Shown here: in pieces, positions 1 through 6,801 of the stretch
How the letters are laid out: every line of letters starts with the position of its first letter
How positions within the stretch are numbered: position 1 is the first letter of the stretch
NCBI GenBank assembly: GCA_965219665.1
Contig: CBDCOD010000001.1
Coordinates: 1 to 10,001 of the forward strand
Direction of reading: 5' to 3'
DNA length: 10,001 bases
Source of the DNA: CBDCOD01 sp965219665
GTDB taxonomy: Bacteria; Pseudomonadota; Gammaproteobacteria; CAKMZV01
The notes under the pieces: generated by a model
The model's database searches: none
The model's input: the letters and a program-made list of their open reading frames with translations, nothing else
Told to the model about the DNA's origin: nothing
Position numbers and translations under genes: made by a program

Positions 1-1200
1 ATCTGCTAACAAATGTCCACGCGCCATTTCGTCCATTGCTTGTAGGTGGGCAAAACCTGGGGCGCGAATTTTCACGCGATAGGGTTTATTGGCACCGTCT
101 GATATGAGGTAGATGCCAAATTCACCTTTGGGGTGCTCTACGGCAGCGTAGGTTTCGCCTTTGGGGACACAATAGCCTTCTGTGAACAATTTGAAGTGAT
201 GGATTAAGGACTCCATGTCGTCCTTCATTTCTTCGCGTGTTGGAGGCGCTACTTTATGGTCTGCACTAATGACTATGCCGGGGTTTTCTTGCAACCAATC
301 TATGCATTGACGCATAATGGAGCAGGATTGGCGCATTTCTTCAATACGTACCAAATAACGATCGTAACTGTCGCCTTCGGTACCTATCGGTATATCAAAT
401 TGCAGCTTATCATAGACTTCATACGGTTGTTTTTTACGCAGATCCCAGGCAATGCCTGAGCCACGCAGCATGGGGCCAGTAAAGCCCATTTGTAGGGCTT
501 TGTCAGCGTCAACCACACCGATACCTACAAGGCGTTGTTTCCAGATACGATTGTCCGTAAGTAGGGTTTCGTATTCATCCACCAATTTAGGAAAGCGGTC
601 ACAAAAATCAGCGATAAAATCTAATAGTGAACCGTCACGATTGGCATTAAGATGTTTGATGTCTTTAGCGTTTTTCTTGTGTTCTGCCGTAAATTTTGGC
701 ATTTGCTCAGGCAAGTCGCGATAGACCCCGCCTGGTCTAAAGTAGGTGGCGTGCATTCTGGCGCCGCTAACTGCTTCGTAACAATCCATTAAATCTTCAC
801 GCTCACGGAAGGCATATAAAAACACCGTCATTGCACCCACATCTAAAGCATGAGACCCCAACCACATGAGGTGGTTCAATATGCGGGTTATTTCAGCATA
901 TAGGACGCGAATATATTGAGCACGCAATGGTACATCTACACCCAATAAACGCTCAATAGCTAAAACGTAGGCATGCTCATTCGACATCATGGACACATAA
1001 TCTAAACGGTCCATATAGCCAATAGAATGATTAAATGGCTTGTGCTCTGCCAGTTTTTCAGTTCCCCGATGTAATAGACCAACATGCGGGTCAGCACGCA
1101 TGATAGTCTCACCATCCATCTCTAATATCAAACGCAAAACCCCATGCGCCGCAGGATGTTGCGGACCAAAGTTAAGGGTATAGTTTTTAATTTCAGCCAT
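1..1200 (-). CDS. nuoD: NADH-quinone oxidoreductase subunit D (NuoD), 3' end cut by window edge
   Basis: This is the 49-kDa subunit of the peripheral arm of complex I, which with NuoB helps form the quinone-binding site at the inner membrane. The reading frame is open for exactly 400 codons from ATG at 1200 to the left edge. It starts MAEIKNYTLNFGPQHPAAHG and contains GLLHRGTEKL, the NHLMWLGSHALD stretch and the YFRPGGV motif. It ends in MDEMARGHLLAD, so by family comparison only about 17 C-terminal residues should be missing. The start is well supported: a strong Shine-Dalgarno, AAGGGGGAAG on minus at 1207-1216, lies just upstream and overlaps the nuoC stop codon, which suggests translational coupling. 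It is the fourth gene of the nuoABCD run. NuoD is separate here, not fused to NuoC as in Escherichia coli. Confidence 0.97.
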   Translation of the reverse strand, partial: MAEIKNYTLNFGPQHPAAHGVLRLILEMDGETIMRADPHVGLLHRGTEKLAEHKPFNHSIGYMDRLDYVSMMSNEHAYVLAIERLLGVDVPLRAQYIRVLYAEITRILNHLMWLGSHALDVGAMTVFLYAFREREDLMDCYEAVSGARMHATYFRPGGVYRDLPEQMPKFTAEHKKNAKDIKHLNANRDGSLLDFIADFCDRFPKLVDEYETLLTDNRIWKQRLVGIGVVDADKALQMGFTGPMLRGSGIAWDLRKKQPYEVYDKLQFDIPIGTEGDSYDRYLVRIEEMRQSCSIMRQCIDWLQENPGIVISADHKVAPPTREEMKDDMESLIHHFKLFTEGYCVPKGETYAAVEHPKGEFGIYLISDGANKPYRVKIRAPGFAHLQAMDEMARGHLLAD

Positions 1201-1214
1201 AATATGCTTCCCCC

Positions 1215-1898
1215 TTAATCACGAATAACACGCGGTACATTGACGCGATTTTCTATAGTGACTGGACGATAGCGCACCCGCTGTTCTTGTGCATCGTAGT
1301 ACATTTCTACTTTGCCAGTAAGCGGAAAATCTTTGCGCAGTGGATGGCCGACAAAACCATAGTCTGTCAAAATGCGGCGCAAATCTGTGTGCCCCTCAAA
1401 CAGGATACCGAACAAATCAAATGCCTCACGTTCAAACCAATTAGCGCACTGCCACACTGTCTCTACTGAGGGGACTACTGGAAAGGCGTTGTCTGTAGCA
1501 AAACATTTGAGGCGTAAACGCAGATTGTCCTGTACATTCAGTAGATGATAGACAACAGCAAAGCGATCTTGCATATCCGCATCCACGCTCACACTAATAT
1601 CCTCATCATCACCGAAGTCAAATACACCACGACTAAAGCCTTGTTCTGTGGCTGCATCAGTTGACCAATTTTCGTGTCCAAATGCCGCATAGTCCACACC
1701 GCACAAGTCCACTAATAACTTAAAGTCTAATTCATCCCGTAACTGAGTACATACCGCTAACAACTGATCAGGCTCTACCCGCAAAACCCACACATCATTA
1801 GAAGGGCTAATCACAACTTGATTACCAAAAGATTGTTCTAACCGTTCAAGCAACTCTGCCTGATGTGGTTGTTCCTGTAGTGTATGTGTTTGGGTCAT
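1215..1898 (-). CDS. nuoC: NADH-quinone oxidoreductase subunit C (NuoC)
   Basis: This is the 30-kDa subunit of complex I (227 residues), part of the hydrophilic arm that packs against NuoD and NuoB. The C-terminal family signature is clear at about residues 156-191: EREAFDLFGILFEGH, then DLRRILTDYGF and GHPLRKDFP. The middle has an acidic insert at about residues 70-105 between VDYAAFGHENW and RFAVVYHLL. I believe a similar insert occurs in other gammaproteobacterial unfused NuoC proteins, but that is recalled and not checked. It starts 17 bp after the nuoB stop. The ribosome binding site is weak: only a TAGGCG-like stretch overlapping the nuoB stop, about 17 bases from the ATG. Translation probably depends on coupling. 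No other in-frame ATG lies nearby, so this start is kept. Confidence 0.96.
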   Translation of the reverse strand: MTQTHTLQEQPHQAELLERLEQSFGNQVVISPSNDVWVLRVEPDQLLAVCTQLRDELDFKLLVDLCGVDYAAFGHENWSTDAATEQGFSRGVFDFGDDEDISVSVDADMQDRFAVVYHLLNVQDNLRLRLKCFATDNAFPVVPSVETVWQCANWFEREAFDLFGILFEGHTDLRRILTDYGFVGHPLRKDFPLTGKVEMYYDAQEQRVRYRPVTIENRVNVPRVIRD

Positions 1899-1915
1899 GG
1901 TGTATGAATTAACGC

Positions 1916-2395
1916 CTAACTGCGGGCAATCGTGTTGGTTTGCTGAATTTTACGTTGCAGCTGTAGAATGCCAAATAGCAGTGCTTCTGCGGTAGGAGGG
2001 CAGCCGGGCACATAAACATCCACAGGAACGATACGATCGCAGCCACGCACAACAGAATAAGAATAGTGGTAATAACCACCACCATTGGCACAAGACCCCA
2101 TAGAAATAACCCAACGAGGCTCAGGCATTTGATCATATACTTTACGCAAAGCAGGCCCCATTTTGTTGCACAGCGTGCCTGCTACAATCATTACATCTGA
2201 TTGGCGTGGAGATGGACGAAATACGATACCAAAGCGGTCTATATCATAACGTGAGGCGGCTGCATGCATCATTTCAACAGCACAGCACGCCAGTCCAAAA
2301 GTCATAGGCCACATAGAGCCTGTGCGCGCCCAGTTAACTAATTTATCAACTGAGGTGGTAACAACGCCTTTTTCAAATACACCTTCTATTCCCAT
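1916..2395 (-). CDS. nuoB: NADH-quinone oxidoreductase subunit B (NuoB)
   Basis: NuoB carries the terminal [4Fe-4S] cluster N2, which passes electrons to quinone in complex I. The protein is 159 residues from the start chosen here, MGIEGVFEKG. The four expected ligands are visible: the Cys37-Cys38 pair in FGLACCAVEMMH, Cys102 in SMGSCANGGG and Cys132 in YVPGCPPTAE. The frame also allows an earlier ATG at 2416 (MEEGGIR added), but the later ATG matches the usual N-terminus of this short NuoB type. It is preceded by GAAGGGGGC on minus at a suitable distance. With this start the gene overlaps the nuoA end by 10 bp, typical of translational coupling. The long C-terminal tail of enteric NuoB is absent. 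Confidence 0.96.
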   Translation of the reverse strand: MGIEGVFEKGVVTTSVDKLVNWARTGSMWPMTFGLACCAVEMMHAAASRYDIDRFGIVFRPSPRQSDVMIVAGTLCNKMGPALRKVYDQMPEPRWVISMGSCANGGGYYHYSYSVVRGCDRIVPVDVYVPGCPPTAEALLFGILQLQRKIQQTNTIARS

Positions 2396-2742
2396 TCTAA
2401 TGCCCCCTTCTTCCATTCATAGATAAAGCCAATCGTTAGAATAAGCAAAAAAATTGCCATGGCAACATAAGCTGCTGCCCCAACAGTGTCTAATGATACT
2501 GCCCATGGGAAAAGAAAAGCAATCTCCAAATCAAAAATGATAAATAAAATCGCAACCAAATAAAAGCGAACATCAAATTTCATCCGAGCATCCTCAAATG
2601 CCTCAAATCCGCATTCATAGGGCGAGGTTTTCTGCAGGTCTGGCTTATGCGGCGCCAGCAAGTAGCCAGCCACAATAGGACCAATGCCAAAGCCAATGCC
2701 CAGTGCTATAAAAACTAAAATTGGTAAATACTCAAACAACAT
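2386..2742 (-). CDS. nuoA: NADH-quinone oxidoreductase subunit A (NuoA)
   Basis: NuoA is a small membrane subunit at the junction of the hydrophilic and membrane arms of complex I. The 118-residue protein has three predicted membrane segments, at about residues 6-29, 58-82 and 87-108. Between the first two is the conserved loop with PYECGFEAFEDAR (about 41-53), which contains the Cys region near the quinone channel. The family stretch FDVRFYLVAILFIIFDLE follows (about 56-73). It is the first gene of the operon, and its stop codon overlaps the nuoB start. The ribosome binding site is modest (TGGAA, about 11 bases before the ATG). A 164-bp gap separates it from pepN and holds the predicted promoter. 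Confidence 0.96.
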   Translation of the reverse strand: MLFEYLPILVFIALGIGFGIGPIVAGYLLAPHKPDLQKTSPYECGFEAFEDARMKFDVRFYLVAILFIIFDLEIAFLFPWAVSLDTVGAAAYVAMAIFLLILTIGFIYEWKKGALEWE

Positions 2743-2825
2743 AATCGTTTTATTCCATACAAGGCGGGTATTTTACGCTGTAAGCCGCTTCTATGCTAAG
2801 CAAAATCATTGCCCCAACACGAACA

Positions 2826-2861
2826 ATTATAAACTTCTATCCTCCCCCCCCCCAGAAGCAA
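2826..2861 (-). promoter_or_regulatory. Predicted nuo operon promoter containing a G10 tract
   Basis: On the minus strand a perfect TATAAT lies at 2831-2826, giving a predicted transcription start near 2819 and a leader of about 77 bases before nuoA. A TTGCTT lies at 2861-2856, but the spacing to the -10 is 24 bp, far longer than the usual 17. Most of that spacer is a run of ten G. At the normal spacing the -35 position is mostly G. Activity is inferred from sequence only. Confidence 0.45.
2844..2853. repeat. Homopolymer tract, ten C on plus
   Basis: Ten consecutive C (ten G on the coding strand of nuo) lie between pepN and nuoA, at roughly -25 to -34 relative to the predicted nuo transcription start. 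Runs of this length are prone to slipped-strand length change, and also to sequencing error. Confidence 0.95.
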
Positions 2862-2906
2862 ATAACCCTTCATACTGCCATCACGCCAAGCTGCTATGCA
2901 GCTGCT

Positions 2907-5420
2907 TCACTCTATACTTTTGAGTACCTTGCGCACGTGATCGCCACTATTAGGAGATAGCTGAGGTAGTACTGATTGTAGTGCGCTTTGCACCTTAGAT
3001 TGGCGCGCTGCATCCAGATGCTGTATGCCGTCAAACTGTGTAAACAACCTCGCTGCCGTCTGTGGATTGGACACATCTACTTGCAGCAAGGTGTCTGCCA
3101 CCAGTGCATAGGCAGAACCACTTGCTTCATGAAACGCATAAGGGTTTGCCATCAGTCCCCCAATAAGCGCGCGGACCCTATTAGGCAGCTTACAGTCATA
3201 GTCAACATGATTTAGCAGTACCTTAAAATACTCCAATGCTACTGAATGAGGCATACTAACAGATAAATTAAACCACCTATCAACCATCAGTGGCTCATGC
3301 TGGTAACGATCATAAAAGTCCTGCAATATTTGCTCACGGCGCGCACAGTGTTGTTTAGGCCTGGCTAAGATTGCCTGCATCGCACCCATCCTATCCGTCA
3401 TATTGCGCGCATTATCATACTGCTCACTGGCACATTGCACATCACTAAGCGCCCAATAGTGCAGCGCTGTATTTTTCAAAGAACGCCAGCCTACCGACTC
3501 TTTATCTGGCGTGTATATATCAGGCAACGCGGCACACGCTCGGTCATACTGATTTTGCCAATCAGGCAATAAAGCTTGTGATAATTGCGTCTTCCATTGA
3601 ATAGTGCGCTCACAGAGCCTATCTACTGGCGCTGAGCATAATAAACTGCGAATGCTGGGCAATGTAAGCAATAAACTGCGCAACCGCGGGCGAATGCTAC
3701 CATCTTGCAATATATGCTGCAATGCTGACACTATCAACGCCTCACCTTCTTCACGCACTAATATGGCATGATAGGCTTGCTGTGCTGCTGCCCAACGATT
3801 GTAATCATCGCTATCGTAACGCAGTAAATGCAGCCATTCATCCAACCGCGCATCCCATTTTAACTTTACAGGCGCACTCAAACCGCGCAAGGGTGATAGC
3901 ACCGCATCAGCAGTAACATCCTTAATGCACCACTGCATTGCATGCTCTTCTAATACTTCCATAGCTTCTACGCCTGCTGGCGTTCCATCTGCATTGAGCA
4001 CGCCATACACAAAGGGGATTGGGACAGGTGGCTGCTGATCTTGACTGAGCTGAATATGCAAACTGCCCCCTTTATGCTCAGTCGTCAATGTCAACTGTGG
4101 TGTGCCTACCTGATCATACCATCTCAATAAAGCAGACAAGTCCTGCCCATTTGCCTCACCCATTGACTGACAAAAATCCTCAACGGTTGCCCCCGTACCA
4201 TCGTGCTTTTTTAAATAATGCTGCAAGCCTTTCGCAAAGCCCTTTTTCCCTAACAAAGTTTGATATAACCGAACCACTTCGCCACCTTTTTCATATACTG
4301 TCACAGTGTAGAGATTATTAACCGATTCGTAGGAGCGCGGTCTAATCGGGTGCGCTAACGCACCTGCATCCTCTAAAAATTGATGCTCAAATAATAGTTT
4401 AGCATCCTCCACACGCTTTATCCCCGCATCACGCTCATCAGCAGTGAATTCCTGATCGCGGAACACAGTCAATCCCTCCTTCAAAGTCAGCTGCAGCCAA
4501 TCACGACAGGTGACTCGGTTGCCCGTCCAGTTATGAAAATATTCATGCGCCACCACTGCCTCTACCCGCTCATAATCTGCGTCTGTAGCAATCTCAGGGT
4601 CAGCGTACACCAACTTGGTATTGAATATATTAAGCCCTTTATTCTCCATTGCGCCCGAATTAAAATAATCCACTGCTACTATATGGAATACATCCAAATC
4701 ATACTGTAAGTCAAAACGCCTCTCGTCCCAACGCATCGAGGCAATAAGGGCATCTAACGCAAAATGACATTTTTCTATATGCTGCACTTCTGCGTGAATT
4801 TTCAAGGAAACCGAACGCCCATCTGTCGTTGTGAAGGTGCGCTCCCTGCTAGCCAAATCACCTGCAACCAGTGCAAACAAATACGAGGGTTTGCGGTGCG
4901 GGTCATGGAATACTGCATAGTGGCGATTGCCCTCTAAATCGCCTTGCTCAATACAATTGCCATTACTCAGCAGTAGGGGGTTTTTGATTTTATCTGCCTC
5001 AATACGCACCGTATAAACGCTGGACACATCAGGGCGGTCAGGAAAAAAAGTGATACGCCGAAAACCCTGTGCCTCACATTGGGTGCAATACAAGCCATGC
5101 GAGCGATACAAACCATCTAATCGTGTATTGCTATCTGGATCTAAATGCACTATCGTATCCACAACACAGCCAGAAGGTGCATGATGAATGGTCAGTGTGC
5201 CGCCCTGCACAGAATAATCCGTATCGCGTAGTTGCACCCCATTGCAGGAAATATGTTGCAGCGCCAAATCCTCCCCATACAGCACCAACGCTCCCCCATC
5301 ACTGCGTGATTGAAAAGACAACGTGCTATGCACCACCGCCTTCTCATCAAAAATACGAAAATCTAAATCTACGCTCTCTAACTGCCAGCCAAAAGGCTCA
5401 TAATCTTGTAATCTAACCAT
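2907..5420 (-). CDS. pepN: Aminopeptidase N (M1 family zinc metallopeptidase, PepN)
   Basis: This cytoplasmic enzyme removes N-terminal amino acids from peptides in the last steps of protein turnover. The 837-residue protein has the M1 layout: an N-terminal beta domain, the GAMEN exopeptidase motif at 256-260, and the zinc site HEYFH at 292-296 with the third ligand Glu315 in LKEGLTVF. Catalytic Tyr376 lies in TVYEKGGEV, and CEAQGFRRIT near 115-124 contributes to the substrate pocket. The spacing matches E. coli PepN with a constant shift of five residues. It is about 30 residues shorter than the E. coli enzyme, but no domain is missing. The start is supported by AGGA on minus at 5430-5433, nine bases before the ATG. 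An insertion sequence begins 44 bp upstream, so the native promoter has probably been displaced. No convincing terminator separates it from nuoA. Confidence 0.97.
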   Translation of the reverse strand: MVRLQDYEPFGWQLESVDLDFRIFDEKAVVHSTLSFQSRSDGGALVLYGEDLALQHISCNGVQLRDTDYSVQGGTLTIHHAPSGCVVDTIVHLDPDSNTRLDGLYRSHGLYCTQCEAQGFRRITFFPDRPDVSSVYTVRIEADKIKNPLLLSNGNCIEQGDLEGNRHYAVFHDPHRKPSYLFALVAGDLASRERTFTTTDGRSVSLKIHAEVQHIEKCHFALDALIASMRWDERRFDLQYDLDVFHIVAVDYFNSGAMENKGLNIFNTKLVYADPEIATDADYERVEAVVAHEYFHNWTGNRVTCRDWLQLTLKEGLTVFRDQEFTADERDAGIKRVEDAKLLFEHQFLEDAGALAHPIRPRSYESVNNLYTVTVYEKGGEVVRLYQTLLGKKGFAKGLQHYLKKHDGTGATVEDFCQSMGEANGQDLSALLRWYDQVGTPQLTLTTEHKGGSLHIQLSQDQQPPVPIPFVYGVLNADGTPAGVEAMEVLEEHAMQWCIKDVTADAVLSPLRGLSAPVKLKWDARLDEWLHLLRYDSDDYNRWAAAQQAYHAILVREEGEALIVSALQHILQDGSIRPRLRSLLLTLPSIRSLLCSAPVDRLCERTIQWKTQLSQALLPDWQNQYDRACAALPDIYTPDKESVGWRSLKNTALHYWALSDVQCASEQYDNARNMTDRMGAMQAILARPKQHCARREQILQDFYDRYQHEPLMVDRWFNLSVSMPHSVALEYFKVLLNHVDYDCKLPNRVRALIGGLMANPYAFHEASGSAYALVADTLLQVDVSNPQTAARLFTQFDGIQHLDAARQSKVQSALQSVLPQLSPNSGDHVRKVLKSIE

Positions 5421-5464
5421 TTTTTAATATCCTAATACATTTCAATCGTATTTTTAGAAAAGAT

Positions 5465-5476
5465 TGTAATGCCCCC
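5465..5476 (+). repeat. Putative IS terminal inverted repeat, orfB side
   Basis: TGTAATGCCCCC, proposed as the terminal repeat next to the orfB stop. The partner at 6524-6536 matches with one gap and a few mismatches. Confidence 0.5.
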
Positions 5477-5482
5477 GTTTTG

Positions 5483-6238
5483 TCAAGCCACATTTTTGAG
5501 AGTATTTTGCTCAAAGGTTACGGGCGGTAAATAGCCCAATGCTGAGTGTAAATAATGATGGTTATATTCATCAATCCAGTTCGCTAATGCCTGCTGGAAA
5601 ACAAGCGGGCTTTTCCATTCATTTATCCAAACCAATTCCTCTTTCATTGTCCGCATAAAGCGCTCTGTCTCGGCGTTTCCCTTAGGATTGTTGTAGCTTG
5701 TAAAAGCTTGCTTTACACCAACTAAACCGCAGGCCTTCATGAAGCCGACAGAGGTTGGCTGACAACCATTATCAGACATCAACTGCAAACCAGAATGTTT
5801 AGCCCCTTGAGGAAACTGTTGATTTAATCCATCATCAAGAGCCTGCAACCAGTGCTCTGTCTTTGATCGTGTTCCACAATAATGCCCCACTACTTTTTTA
5901 GTGTACCAATCAATAACAATCACCACATATTGCCCGCCAAAACCGTCAATCATCACTTTTGTCATATCAATGCCCCACCATTGGTTAGGCTTTGTAGCAG
6001 TCGGCTTTGAAGTCTCTACACGCTTAGCCTTAAGGCGTTTGCGATTACTGACTAATAGATTAGAGCGATGCATAATGCGATAGACCCTATTAGCACTAAT
6101 CTTTAATCCATCGTAGTGGCGCAAATAAGCATGAATCCGCCGGTAACCCCAGTATGGATGTTCAGCTTTTAACGCGCTAATACGCTTAAGAATGGGTTGA
6201 TTGCGCTCAACCACCGATTGATAAGTACCGCGTTTCAT
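5483..6238 (-). CDS. IS3-family transposase OrfB, DDE catalytic domain
   Basis: This is the catalytic half of an IS3-type transposase (251 residues). An HTH_21-like stretch, HPYWGYRRIHAYLR at 27-40, precedes the rve integrase core. The acidic triad is visible as Asp91 (WWGIDMTK), Asp156 (MSDNGCQ) and Glu192 (GNAETERFMRT). The last two are 36 apart, the D(35)E spacing of the family. The C-terminal YNHHYLHSALGYLPP (about 225-239) is also typical. The ATG at 6238 lies inside the end of orfA. Upstream, the same frame is open only back to the A7 run, where TAA stops it. Product may come from an internal start or from frame change at that run. The general pattern resembles the IS2-like part of the family, but I cannot assign a named element. 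Confidence 0.93.
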   Translation of the reverse strand: MKRGTYQSVVERNQPILKRISALKAEHPYWGYRRIHAYLRHYDGLKISANRVYRIMHRSNLLVSNRKRLKAKRVETSKPTATKPNQWWGIDMTKVMIDGFGGQYVVIVIDWYTKKVVGHYCGTRSKTEHWLQALDDGLNQQFPQGAKHSGLQLMSDNGCQPTSVGFMKACGLVGVKQAFTSYNNPKGNAETERFMRTMKEELVWINEWKSPLVFQQALANWIDEYNHHYLHSALGYLPPVTFEQNTLKNVA

Positions 6239-6506
6239 AGCTACTGCTCGGTTTTTTTAATTCCAATGTGAGTTCGCCTATCATGGCTTTTAGACGCTGA
6301 TTTTCCGATTGCAGCCTAACTTGCTCATTGCTAACTCTTGGGGCGTCAAACGCCTTAGCGGCATTGCTCAGAAATTGCTCACGCCACTTATAATACTGTG
6401 CTTGCTTGATGCCATTTTCATTACAAATCTCACTAATGTTTTGGCCTCTTAAACCGCAAAGAACGATTTGCATCTTCTGCTCGTTCGTCCATATTCTCTG
6501 CTTCAT
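6207..6506 (-). CDS. IS3-family transposase OrfA, helix-turn-helix protein
   Basis: This is the DNA-binding half of the transposase (99 residues). The N-terminal helix-turn-helix region resembles transposase_8/IS3 OrfA, with QKMQIVLCGLRG, NISEICNENGI and QAQYYKWREQFL (about 10-47). A leucine-rich helix (about 60-85) likely dimerises. The last residues after ELKK at 84-85 (PSSSYETRY and following) lie downstream of the A7 run and overlap orfB, so they may only be made when no frame change occurs. The orfB frame is +1 relative to orfA, while the usual IS3 arrangement needs a -1 shift. This suggests a one-base indel or another fusion mechanism. Confidence 0.9.
   Translation of the reverse strand: MKQRIWTNEQKMQIVLCGLRGQNISEICNENGIKQAQYYKWREQFLSNAAKAFDAPRVSNEQVRLQSENQRLKAMIGELTLELKKPSSSYETRYLSIGG
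6252..6258 (-). other. A7 run at the orfA/orfB frame junction
   Basis: On minus the sequence reads TTAAAAAAACCGAG. In orfA it is read TTA AAA AAA CCG. The orfB frame opens here, reading TAA AAA AAC CGA and then on to the ATG at 6238. A -1 shift would instead reach TAG within four codons. Joining OrfA to OrfB therefore needs +1 or -2, or transcript slippage to six or nine A. Confidence 0.6.
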
Positions 6507-6523
6507 AAAAACTCCTATTTTTA

Positions 6524-6536
6524 GGGTGAATTATCA
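6524..6536 (-). repeat. Putative IS terminal inverted repeat, orfA side
   Basis: Read on minus this is TGATAATTCACCC, 17 bp upstream of the orfA start. It partners the repeat at 5465-5476 imperfectly. Confidence 0.45.
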
Positions 6537-6597
6537 AACAAAATATCTCTCTTTAGGGGATTTTTTATTTTCGCCTCAAGCCACTGACAATATTGTT

Positions 6598-6647
6598 TTT
6601 GTTAGTAATATCAATAGTATATTGTTATTCAAGATTGTTTGTTAGTA
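6598..6647 (+). repeat. Direct repeat pair TTTGTTAGTA, 40 bp apart
   Basis: Exact 10-bp copies lie at 6598-6607 and 6638-6647. Both are preceded by ATTGTTT-like sequence, so the similarity extends loosely to about 15 bp. They sit upstream of the tyrosine recombinase gene, where arm-type binding sites of such enzymes often occur. The surroundings are AT-rich, so chance similarity cannot be excluded. Confidence 0.4.
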
Positions 6648-6686
6648 TTCAAAAAGGCTTGTAAATAAATGTTTTTCTGATAAAAA

Positions 6687-6705
6687 TTACACCATTTTTA
6701 CACCA
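6687..6705 (+). repeat. Tandem TTACACCA repeats with 11-bp period
   Basis: TTACACCA occurs at 6687-6694 and again at 6698-6705, one helical turn apart. The second copy overlaps the -35 region of the predicted recombinase promoter. This position suits arm-type integrase sites or an autoregulatory operator. Function is inferred from position only. Confidence 0.45.
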
Positions 6706-6728
6706 AAAAGAACCTGTTTGGTTATAAT
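6697..6728 (+). promoter_or_regulatory. Predicted promoter of the tyrosine recombinase gene
   Basis: A perfect TATAAT lies at 6723-6728. A TTTACA (6697-6702) matches the -35 consensus at five of six positions, but the spacing is 20 bp, longer than usual. Predicted transcription starts near 6735, which leaves a leader of about 67 bases before the ATG at 6802. Confidence 0.4.
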
Positions 6729-6801
6729 TGATATTGATTTAATTTCAACTTATTTCTTTTATTTTTTATTATGCTTTATTTCTTTACTAGGTTTCTTAAA
6801 A

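Larger units (their letters stand above)
5465..6536 (-). mobile_element. IS3-family insertion sequence, about 1.07 kb
   Basis: The element encodes overlapping orfA and orfB of the IS3 type. Its proposed ends are imperfect inverted repeats: TGTAATGCCCCC at 5465-5476, and on minus TGATAATTCACCC at 6536-6524. They share the TG end and a TAAT-C-CCC pattern with one gap. TG ends and C-rich tips are usual in this family. I see no convincing target duplication: the left flank ends AAAAGAT and the right flank begins AACAAA. The copy may therefore be old, rearranged, or have slightly different ends. It lies in the pepN upstream region, with both transposase frames pointing towards pepN. Confidence 0.75.

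Noticed and set aside
256..724. Plus-strand open frames opposite nuoD
   Set aside because: They lie antisense to a fully convincing nuoD, show no recognisable protein features and are shadows of that gene.
2396..2416. Longer NuoB start at 2416 (MEEGGIR)
   Set aside because: The added residues are encoded by the Shine-Dalgarno region of the later ATG and do not match the usual NuoB N-terminus.
2889..2903. Hairpin AGCTGC-TAT-GCAGCT just after the pepN stop, considered as a terminator
   Set aside because: The stem is only 6 bp and no T-run follows on the minus strand, so it does not support a Rho-independent terminator.
5462..6540. Target-site duplication flanking the insertion sequence
   Set aside because: The flanks AAAAGAT and AACAAA do not match over 3-5 bp at the proposed ends.
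6718..6801. 28-residue hydrophobic N-terminal extension of the tyrosine recombinase
   Set aside because: It begins upstream of the predicted transcription start, has no good ribosome binding site, and precedes a normal integrase start at 6802. Not a real membrane anchor.
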